Assembly (NCBI GenBank): GCA_041856085.1
Contig: JBHAFL010000121.1
Location: forward strand, 1 to 23,417
Direction of reading: 5' to 3'
Length of the DNA stretch: 23,417 nt
Source of the DNA: RUG754 sp041856085
Lineage (GTDB): Bacteria; Bacillota; Clostridia; Peptostreptococcales; Anaerovoracaceae
Positions 7,768 to 14,294 of the stretch are shown piece after piece; position 1 is the stretch's first letter; each line of letters opens with the position of its first letter. The notes under the pieces were generated by a model. It worked only from the letters and a program-made list of their open reading frames with translations. It had not been told where the DNA came from and searched no databases. The translations under genes and the position numbers were made by a program.

Positions 7768-8655
7768 ATGGATAATTTTTTTGGAGTGTACAGGGAGCTG
7801 CTGTATTCGAACCCGGCAGTTCCCGTGTATGCCGGACTTTTTCTGTTCATCGTGGGAATTTTTTATGTTTTTTTCATAGATGAAAGTCTGCTCCGTTCAG
7901 GACAGCTTATCGAATATGCGGTTTCTCCGAATAAGGAAGACGGCTTGTTCATCAAGGCGGGGCTAAATATCAGCGCTAATCAATACAGACTGTGTCTCTT
8001 CGCGGTTTCGGTACTGCTTTTTCTCGGCAGGGGTCTAAAAGCGGTTGCGGCGGGGTCATATTCGGGCTTAGCGGCTTCCGCCGTGCTTCCGTTAGCAACA
8101 GTATATTTTTTCTCACCCAAAAGATATCTTTATAAGGGGATAAAAACGCCGTTCATAATAATAATCGACCGAATGGCGAAGAGAAGAAGCGGAGAGCTTG
8201 ACTATGAGCTTTACAGCTCGGTTACTATGCTAAAAAACTTGGCGATAGCTCAGGAAACAAGTCCTCTTTCCTTTGACCTCATGCTCGAAAGGCTTATGGA
8301 ATGCTCGAAAAAGCTTAAGCCCATATACCAGCGAACGCTTGTCTTGTACAGGTCGGAGAATATGACAAAAGCAATGAGATATTTTTCAGACGCCGTAGGG
8401 ACAAAAAACGCGCGAAGCTTCACCCTGCTTCTTGAAAAGATGGATAAGCTTAACCCGACGGAGCTTAAAAATCAGGTGATAAGCTTTCAGGAAGCGCTTT
8501 CAGAGGAAATGTTCACAAGGGGACTTGAAAAAGCCGAGGGAAGAGGCACGATAGTCTATATACTGGCGACTGCCGTCAGTTTCGTCTGTCTGCTAAATTT
8601 TATCTTCGTATCGGTTCTTATGGATATGCTCGATACGCTCGGCGAGCTTTTTTAG
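7768..8655 (+). CDS. TadC-like inner-membrane assembly protein
   Basis: The 295-residue protein has an N-terminal span (VYAGLFLFIVGIFYVFFI), a second hydrophobic pair near residues 72-115, a cytoplasmic helical domain (~120-265) and a C-terminal span (IVYILATAVSFVCLLNFIFVSVLMDML). Size and topology match TadC, the usual partner of TadB, but motif similarity is low, so the call leans on position and topology. An AGGAGG site lies just upstream of ATG 7768. Confidence 0.65.
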   Translation: MDNFFGVYRELLYSNPAVPVYAGLFLFIVGIFYVFFIDESLLRSGQLIEYAVSPNKEDGLFIKAGLNISANQYRLCLFAVSVLLFLGRGLKAVAAGSYSGLAASAVLPLATVYFFSPKRYLYKGIKTPFIIIIDRMAKRRSGELDYELYSSVTMLKNLAIAQETSPLSFDLMLERLMECSKKLKPIYQRTLVLYRSENMTKAMRYFSDAVGTKNARSFTLLLEKMDKLNPTELKNQVISFQEALSEEMFTRGLEKAEGRGTIVYILATAVSFVCLLNFIFVSVLMDMLDTLGELF

Positions 8656-8778
8656 CTATGAAATAAAGGTTAAGAAAGCCTTTTTTGCGGTAAAACGCAT
8701 AGAAACAAGATGGATAATTTCCTGCCTTGCGCGGGGGATATTAACCATAAATATATCGCATTAGGAAAGGAGAAAACG

Positions 8779-8919
8779 ATGAAAGATCTTATAGTGCTTA
8801 TAGCGGTAATAGTATTGGGTCTGTTTATAGGCGGGATAGTGCTCGGATTTAAGGACAAGGCGACTAAACTCGGAGCTAAAGGAAGCTCGGCTATCGACAG
8901 CTTCACAAACGGTCTGTGA
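8779..8919 (+). CDS. 46-residue pilin-like peptide A
   Basis: The peptide starts MKDLIVLIAVIVLGLFIG and continues with a small Gly/Ala/Ser-rich, Lys-containing tail. One hydrophobic helix occupies residues ~4-23. Flp/type IVb pilins are similarly tiny hydrophobic peptides, but the usual leader with G/XXXXEY cleavage site is absent here. ATG at 8779 has AAAGGAG nine bases upstream; the longer in-frame start at 8710 has no ribosome site, and the paralogue at 8993 begins with the same MKD[LF]IVLIA. It sits exactly where Flp pilin genes occur relative to tadBC/tadE-like genes. I infer it is the pilus or pseudopilus subunit. Confidence 0.65.
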   Translation: MKDLIVLIAVIVLGLFIGGIVLGFKDKATKLGAKGSSAIDSFTNGL

Positions 8920-8933
8920 TTACTGCCGGATGT

Positions 8934-8968
8934 GAGAGTCCGCCTGAGAAAATGCCGGACGGACTCTC
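8934..8968 (+). other. Perfect 9-bp inverted repeat between the two pilin-like genes
   Basis: GAGAGTCCG (8934-8942) and CGGACTCTC (8960-8968) are perfectly complementary with a 17-base loop. No long T-tract follows. It lies 14 bases after the stop of peptide A and 24 bases before the start of peptide B. It may stabilise or partly terminate the upstream message, raising peptide A over downstream genes. Confidence 0.6.
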
Positions 8969-8992
8969 TATTATGTTTAAGAAAGGGAAACC

Positions 8993-9130
8993 ATGAAAGA
9001 CTTTATTGTATTGATCGCTTTTATCGTACTCGGCTGCTTCATCGGAGCGCTTATTCTGGGCGATAATAACAGCCTAAAAACCTCGTCAAAGGGATTTATG
9101 CAGAAGCAGATAGAAGCGCTCGGCGGCTGA
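8993..9130 (+). CDS. 45-residue pilin-like peptide B, paralogue of A
   Basis: The peptide begins MKDFIVLIAFIVLGCFIGAL; 17 of its first 23 residues equal those of peptide A, while the tails differ. One hydrophobic helix covers residues ~4-23 and Cys15 lies within it. An in-frame stop at 8978-8980 rules out an N-terminal leader. The purine-rich GAAAGGGAAA precedes the ATG. The pair could be major and minor subunits of one filament or pseudopilus (inference). Confidence 0.65.
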   Translation: MKDFIVLIAFIVLGCFIGALILGDNNSLKTSSKGFMQKQIEALGG

Positions 9131-9152
9131 ATACAGGAGAAAGGAGGATCTT

Positions 9153-9548
9153 GTGAAGGAATTTATTACGGGAATGGCTATGCTGCTTCTGCTGTCGGTT
9201 TTTTTGGTTCAATTTACTTCGAATCAGATTATACACGAGAAGCTGTTATTTGCGCAGAAAGATATAGAGGAAGCTCTTCAAACTGTCAAGCGGGACGGCT
9301 GCTTCACGCCTGAGAATAAGGCGGAATTGCTTGAGAAATTAAAAAAAGATATAAGACCGGCAGACGAGGCGGCAATCATAATAAGAGGAAGCGATATACC
9401 GGTAAGGCGAGGGGAGAGAATAGAATACTCGGTAACCATTCCGATAGATAATATCGTAGCGGCTAACAGATTCCTCGGGATAAGCGACAGTGAAAACAGA
9501 GCGGACAAAGAGTATAAGGGCTATGTGACGAGCGAGTGGACGGGGTGA
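9153..9548 (+). CDS. TadE/F-like single-span protein 1
   Basis: The 131-residue protein starts at GTG 9153, preceded by AAAGGAGG. It has one N-terminal hydrophobic helix (MKEFITGMAMLLLLSVFLVQF) and a polar domain of ~105 residues containing helix then beta-like segments (EYSVTIPID). The neighbour at 9553 starts in the same way (MKNYITGIAVILLFMIFM), so the two are distant paralogues in membrane placement. TadE/TadF pseudopilins have this architecture and this position. No family motif proves it; no Cys-rich or catalytic signature is visible. Confidence 0.6.
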   Translation: MKEFITGMAMLLLLSVFLVQFTSNQIIHEKLLFAQKDIEEALQTVKRDGCFTPENKAELLEKLKKDIRPADEAAIIIRGSDIPVRRGERIEYSVTIPIDNIVAANRFLGISDSENRADKEYKGYVTSEWTG

Positions 9549-9552
9549 GAAT

Positions 9553-10194
9553 ATGAAAAACTATATAACAGGCATAGCTGTAATCTTGCTTTTTATGATA
9601 TTTATGACGTTTCAAAACGACATAAATCTCTACCGCCGCAAACAGTCTTTCGTAAATCACGTGGCAAACGAGGCTGCTGCGTCCGCCGGACTTTCAATTA
9701 TAACGGGAAACGCGGACGACGAGTGCGAGGGGGCGGATTATGCGAGCGGCTTCATTATTTTTGATGAGGCGGGCGGCGCGGAGAAAAAAGCCTTTGAAGC
9801 TGCGGAGACCTGCCTCGGACTTGCTCCCACGGGAGAGAGCGGCGGACGAAGGCTCATATCCGAAAGCAAACATACGCAGGATAATGCGGAGATAACAGTT
9901 CTGTTTTTTAACGAAAATATGAGCTATTCCATATTTAAGAACAGAAAAAAAACGGCGGAGGGGAGCTTCAAGTCGGGAAGTCCGCTATATGACTTCGTAA
10001 CGGGTGAAGCAAGGAATAAGCTGATGAGGCTGAGCGGCAGTCGTGCAATCAATATAGAATATCCGACGGCAGCCTGCATAGTAGACTTGGGCAGATTCAG
10101 ATTTCATAAGTCGCTCGATATGGACGAAAAACCGATATATCTGATAGGAATCGGAGTATATGAATATAAGAGCTCGGGAAAGCTGAAAGGCTGA
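9553..10194 (+). CDS. TadE/F-like single-span protein 2
   Basis: The 213-residue protein has one N-terminal hydrophobic helix (~3-20) followed by an external-type domain with FVNHVANEAAASAGLSI, reminiscent of the region after the membrane helix in TadE/TadF and other pseudopilins. The remainder is mixed alpha/beta with no motif I recognise. It starts five bases after the preceding stop, behind GGGGTGAG. It ends the Tad-like half of the locus; a 73-base gap with a TATAAT at 10201-10206 but no matching -35 follows. Confidence 0.6.
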   Translation: MKNYITGIAVILLFMIFMTFQNDINLYRRKQSFVNHVANEAAASAGLSIITGNADDECEGADYASGFIIFDEAGGAEKKAFEAAETCLGLAPTGESGGRRLISESKHTQDNAEITVLFFNENMSYSIFKNRKKTAEGSFKSGSPLYDFVTGEARNKLMRLSGSRAINIEYPTAACIVDLGRFRFHKSLDMDEKPIYLIGIGVYEYKSSGKLKG

Positions 10195-10267
10195 GAACCT
10201 TATAATATATGATATGGCGGGGATTTTTGGTGTGATTTTTTGTATGTTAACATCGGAAAGGCGAACT

Positions 10268-10981
10268 ATGCTTAAGAAAAAAGTATTATCCATAGATATG
10301 GACTATATAATGGGGCCGTCAATACAGCTATATAACGACTGCTCGTGCGAGGACGATTTTCGTGCCGGAAGCTTCTGGGAAAAGGTGAACAGACTGAGGG
10401 GAATAGAGCCGTTCCTTACATATGACGAAAAAAAATACGTGTTTCTGCTTAAGCTGCTTGTGAAAAACCTTAGGAGACTCGAAAAGAGGGCGGTGTTTTT
10501 TGCAGAGGAGCACGATATGATTCTCGAGCTTCTCGCAGGCGGCGATAAAAAAGATGAAATCTTCGAGATATATAATCTCGATCACCACCACGACCTCTTC
10601 TATAACCCGAGACAAAAGGAAGAGGTGGACAGGTTCAACTTCGCCTCGCTCGCAAGCTGGGCGTATTATCTCGGAAAAAACGATAAGCTGGCTAAATATT
10701 ATTGGATACATAACGAAAACTCACAGTACATAGACGCCGGCGCGATAAGGGAGCTTGATTTTCCGGTAGATTTTGACACATATACCGAAAAATACGAGGA
10801 GCTTCTTAATATCGGCTTCGACTATGTATTCGTCTGTCACTCCTCCGAATACTTACCGCCTAAGTTCAATCATCTTTTCGCTTCGCTCTTAGCGGCGGCG
10901 GAGGGATTTTATGACGGTGAAATAAAGGTATGGAACGAGGCGTTTTGTAAGGACGGCAAGCCGAGGAATATAGCGGGGTGA
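10268..10981 (+). CDS. UPF0489-type protein, candidate peptide arginase
   Basis: The 237-residue protein shows the metal-site pattern of the UPF0489 (arginase-like) family: LSIDMDY with Asp10/Asp12, FFAEEHDMI around His82, NLDHHHDL with Asp105, His106-108 and Asp109, SLASWAYYLGKND near 127-139, and VCHSSEY with His191. Members of UPF0489 studied in RiPP clusters (OspR type) turn arginine of a precursor peptide into ornithine and release urea. Its place directly before two radical SAM enzyme genes and upstream of an Arg-rich repeat protein makes this role plausible here. ATG 10268 with GGAAAGG five bases upstream is preferred over the ATG at 10214, whose extra 18 residues break the family's N terminus. 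The substrate is inferred. Confidence 0.7.
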   Translation: MLKKKVLSIDMDYIMGPSIQLYNDCSCEDDFRAGSFWEKVNRLRGIEPFLTYDEKKYVFLLKLLVKNLRRLEKRAVFFAEEHDMILELLAGGDKKDEIFEIYNLDHHHDLFYNPRQKEEVDRFNFASLASWAYYLGKNDKLAKYYWIHNENSQYIDAGAIRELDFPVDFDTYTEKYEELLNIGFDYVFVCHSSEYLPPKFNHLFASLLAAAEGFYDGEIKVWNEAFCKDGKPRNIAG

Positions 10982-10987
10982 AAACTT

Positions 10988-12019
10988 ATGGGAAATATAA
11001 TGGTAAACGATGTGTGCAATTTGAGATGCCCGTATTGCTTCGCAAGCGAATATGTCAACGGCGATACGTCGACAGAAATCACATATAAGAACTTCAAGGA
11101 AGCCGTGGACTGGCTTAACCGCTCGTATGAGAGCGGCGGTGAAGACGGAAGAATAGCCCTGATAGGCGGCGAGCCGACTCTTCACTCTCGGCTCAAGGAT
11201 TTGTTAAACTATGCGCTCGTCGTGAGGAAGCCGAATCAGCAGATTTTAGTGTTCACAAACGGCGTCAGCTGCGATAGGTTCATAGATTATTTCGCGAAAA
11301 ATGATATATCGCTGCTGATAAATGTTAACAGCTCTGAGGATATAGGGACTGACAGCTATGAAAAGCTCGTTTCGAACATCAGGGCGATGAGACAAAAGGC
11401 TGTGAGTATCTCTATAGGAATCAACCTATATAAGGCGAACATGGACTTCGACTTCATACTGAAGATAATCGATGAGTTCTCTTTTAGGGAGCTCAGGGTA
11501 GGGCTCACCGCGCCGAATAGCGAAGAAAAGATAGAGGAGGGGGCTTTTTCGTATTTTGAGGGAATAAAAGGGAGCTTGATTCGCCTCGCGAAAGAAGCCG
11601 GAGCCCTCGGCTGCGGGATACATCTCGATTGTCAGAAGCTGCCGTACTGCGTTATTAAAGACGACCTCGATGAAATAAGGAGACTTGAGGAAGAATACGG
11701 CGTCGGTTTAAGCCTTACGGAATGCTCGAGGTGCACGCCTGTAATCGACATTCTTCAAGACCTTACGGCGGTAAGATGCTTCGGAGCGTCGGGTAAGCTT
11801 AAACCTCTTCCGATATCATCGTTCCATTCGGAGAGCGACCTTATCGGATACTTTGAAACGAACGTTGACAATATAGGTTATATGGTGCCCACAAGCGAAA
11901 AATGTTTTAACTGTTACGAGCGAAATATCGGAAAATGTCAAGGCGGCTGCCTCGCATATAAGCTTGATGAAATCAATCGAATAGTTACGCCGCCCGATAT
12001 AGAGAAGACGTCGGTATGA
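10988..12019 (+). CDS. Radical SAM enzyme with C-terminal Cys cluster
   Basis: The 343-residue protein starts almost at its iron-sulfur motif: MVNDVCNLRCPYC places Cys10, Cys14 and Cys17 as the CxxxCxxC ligands of the SAM-binding cluster. The GGEP motif (60-63) follows the second strand. The C-terminal third holds further cysteines, including ECSRC, VRCFG and CFNCYERNIGKCQGGC (Cys306, 309, 317, 321), which look like ligands of a SPASM-like auxiliary cluster. Such enzymes mostly modify peptides or proteins. It starts six bases after the UPF0489 gene and overlaps the SecA-like gene by four. The likely substrate is the repeat protein or a small peptide of the locus (inference). Confidence 0.85.
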   Translation: MGNIMVNDVCNLRCPYCFASEYVNGDTSTEITYKNFKEAVDWLNRSYESGGEDGRIALIGGEPTLHSRLKDLLNYALVVRKPNQQILVFTNGVSCDRFIDYFAKNDISLLINVNSSEDIGTDSYEKLVSNIRAMRQKAVSISIGINLYKANMDFDFILKIIDEFSFRELRVGLTAPNSEEKIEEGAFSYFEGIKGSLIRLAKEAGALGCGIHLDCQKLPYCVIKDDLDEIRRLEEEYGVGLSLTECSRCTPVIDILQDLTAVRCFGASGKLKPLPISSFHSESDLIGYFETNVDNIGYMVPTSEKCFNCYERNIGKCQGGCLAYKLDEINRIVTPPDIEKTSV

Positions 12020-14109
12020 GAGACAGAACGCAGCGTTCCGAAACTCTGAGAAAACAGTTTTGGGATAAGCATACGGACGCCCTCTCCGAAATATCGCTTG
12101 AGAATATATCCGCTCTCATATACGCTTTTTTAGGGCTGACGGTATATGAGGAGCAGCTGAAAGCGGGCGCTCTTATGCACCGCGGCGAAATCGTCGAGCA
12201 AAAAACAGGAGAGGGTAAGACTATATCGATTTTGATAGCCGCCCTTATGGGAGTCCGCGAGGGAAGAAAAATATATATCATAACCTCGAACGACTATCTG
12301 TCAAATAGGGACTATAGCTATTCTAAGGAGTTGTTTGACTTTCTCGGGATTAAATCCGTGCATCTTAAGGAGTCGGTCGGCGGTGAAATATCCGCCTATG
12401 AAGAAAACGATGTAATATATGCGACCGGAGAGACGCTCATATTCGACTACTTAAGAGGTATAAGACCCGATTATGATACCGTTATAATCGATGAGATAGA
12501 TTATATACTCGTAGATTGCGCCGGTCACGATTTCTCGGTGTCGGACGGTAAAAGCCTGATAACGCTGCCGGACGGGCTTCTTAGAATAGCGAGATACATA
12601 GCGACTTCAATGCTTACCGTCAAAAAAACCTCGGGCGTGAAAAAGGAGACCGTGTTTTTTGATTATGAATATGAGTATGACGCAGTCCTCGACTATGCGG
12701 CAAGGGCGGTGAAGATAACAAGCAGGGGATATGAATATATAGGAAGCATTGTGCCCGAGGGCGAGCACAGCTTTATGCTGCTTGAAGCTGTGACGGCTGC
12801 GCTTCAAGCCGAGTATTTTTTTATTGCCGGCGTGGACTATATCATAAGGGATTCTAAAATAATCCTCATAAACGGCGGCAACGGAAGAATCGCCCCGAAT
12901 TCCGAGACGGATATCTTCGTGCAGTCCGAAATAGAGCTTAAAGAGGGACTGGAATTAAGCGAAAAAAGCTTGCTGCACAGCGCCTGTTCTTTTCCGGTGT
13001 TTTTCTCGGTGTTTCATAGACTTAGCGGGATATCGGGTACGGCTTCCCTCGTACCGTACGATTTCGGGGCGCTATACGGCAGGGCAGTGGTTAAAGTCAA
13101 GGAACATCGTAAAAACAGGCGAAAAGAGATATACAGGTATTTTGAGAAAAAGGGCGAAAAAGAAAGCTTCCTTTTCGAGCTTCTCAGAGAAGACGGGCGA
13201 TTTCTCTTAATCCTTAAAGACGATAAAAAAGCGGCGGAGATGTTCTCGATGATTGAAAAAAGGTGCGGTAAGACCGTACTTCTGCTCGATAATACGCATA
13301 TCGAAAGCGAGGAAGAATACCTTAAGAGACTGTCGGCAGAAGACATCGTCCTGATTTCGACGAAAATATTGAGCCGCGGCACCGATATAGCTATTCCCGA
13401 GACTGCCGAAGACGGTCTAAAGGTTATCCTCTATGAAAGGCTCGAGTCGAGGCGTACCGAGAGGCAGGTAATAGGCAGGACGGGCAGGAACGGCAATCGC
13501 GGGACGGCATATATTTTAGCGAGCGGGGAAGACCCCGTATTCATCTATGAATACAAAAAAGAAAGTCGTATAAACGAGAGGCATATATCCGCATTGCAGG
13601 CTCGCTATGAGCAGGCTGCGTTTGAACGGCGAAAACATATCTACATAAGGAGCAAGCTGTTTTTCGACCAGGACGAGGCGATAAGAAACCGCCTTAATGA
13701 CTTTAAGAGCTATGAGGACATATTGGAATATATAGATAGGGCGCGGGGGAAAAAGCATAATGACGGCAGGGGGCGTCTTAAGGGGGAAATTGCCGGAGAA
13801 GCTAAAAGAAAAATAGCGCCGAGGAGCGGTAGAAGAAAAAAAGAAGCGGAGCGCGGGCTTGACAAGATATCGGCAGAGCTTAGCTACAGAATAAAAAACC
13901 GCTGCGACTATCACTCGGGTTGCCGCGCGCTTCTAATATACGAGTACGAGAAGATAAGACCTTTTTTTCAAGCGCAGTTTTTAAGATATAACGACCTGCA
14001 GGCGGCGGAGCTGTATACCGACGAGGGGTTCAACAGGCGCGGCAAAGAATACATAGCTCAGGGCGGACTGATTATAGAAGAGGTCATATATAAAATGCTG
14101 TTCGGGTAG
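12016..14109 (+). CDS. Divergent SecA-like translocase ATPase
   Basis: The 697-residue protein follows SecA's motif order: QLKAGALMHRGEIVEQKTGEGKT (Walker A at 64-69), IIDEIDYILVD (Walker B, Asp159-Glu160), YIIRDSKIILINGGNGRI as the remnant of the preprotein cross-linking domain (275-291), RLSGISGTA (335-343), STKILSRGTDI (448-458) and RQVIGRTGRNGNRG (483-496). It is about 100 residues shorter than housekeeping SecA, has a Lys/Arg-rich insertion near 585-620, and lacks the C-terminal Cys zinc site. It is best seen as a SecA2-like paralogue. No SecY or accessory Sec partner lies in the window. It is placed to move the signal-less repeat protein or another locus product (inference). Confidence 0.85.
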   Translation: MRDRTQRSETLRKQFWDKHTDALSEISLENISALIYAFLGLTVYEEQLKAGALMHRGEIVEQKTGEGKTISILIAALMGVREGRKIYIITSNDYLSNRDYSYSKELFDFLGIKSVHLKESVGGEISAYEENDVIYATGETLIFDYLRGIRPDYDTVIIDEIDYILVDCAGHDFSVSDGKSLITLPDGLLRIARYIATSMLTVKKTSGVKKETVFFDYEYEYDAVLDYAARAVKITSRGYEYIGSIVPEGEHSFMLLEAVTAALQAEYFFIAGVDYIIRDSKIILINGGNGRIAPNSETDIFVQSEIELKEGLELSEKSLLHSACSFPVFFSVFHRLSGISGTASLVPYDFGALYGRAVVKVKEHRKNRRKEIYRYFEKKGEKESFLFELLREDGRFLLILKDDKKAAEMFSMIEKRCGKTVLLLDNTHIESEEEYLKRLSAEDIVLISTKILSRGTDIAIPETAEDGLKVILYERLESRRTERQVIGRTGRNGNRGTAYILASGEDPVFIYEYKKESRINERHISALQARYEQAAFERRKHIYIRSKLFFDQDEAIRNRLNDFKSYEDILEYIDRARGKKHNDGRGRLKGEIAGEAKRKIAPRSGRRKKEAERGLDKISAELSYRIKNRCDYHSGCRALLIYEYEKIRPFFQAQFLRYNDLQAAELYTDEGFNRRGKEYIAQGGLIIEEVIYKMLFG

Positions 14110-14132
14110 TTTGATAAGAAAAGGAGAAGCCC

Positions 14133-14255
14133 ATGCAGGAATATCATAAACAAAAAAAGAAGTTCATAAGCAGCCGCCGCAAGCAAAAAATCATAATGCT
14201 CATTATGGGACTCATCGTCCTTACCGGCAGCATTTCCAACGCTATTTTAAGATAA
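14133..14255 (+). CDS. 40-residue basic single-span peptide
   Basis: The ATG at 14133 follows AAGGAG at a good distance. The peptide has a strongly basic first half (11 Lys/Arg among residues 1-19) and one hydrophobic helix (IIMLIMGLIVLTG, ~20-33). It has no Cys. It lies between the SecA-like and the radical SAM/SPASM genes. It might be a small translocon or membrane-recruitment subunit (SecE-sized), or a peptide substrate. The absence of a core-like motif makes a RiPP precursor the less likely option. No family recognised. Confidence 0.6.
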   Translation: MQEYHKQKKKFISSRRKQKIIMLIMGLIVLTGSISNAILR

Positions 14256-14294
14256 GAGAACTTATGGGAGAACGGATAGGAATAAGGAGCGGCT

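Noticed and set aside
8710..8778. A 23-residue N-terminal prepilin leader for peptide A.
   Set aside because: The ATG at 8710 has no ribosome site, the ATG at 8779 has a good one, and peptide B has an in-frame stop just upstream of its matching start.
10201..10206. Perfect TATAAT as a promoter for the UPF0489-radical SAM half.
   Set aside because: No -35-like hexamer at 16-18 bases upstream and no TGn extension, so it is mentioned but not listed as a promoter.
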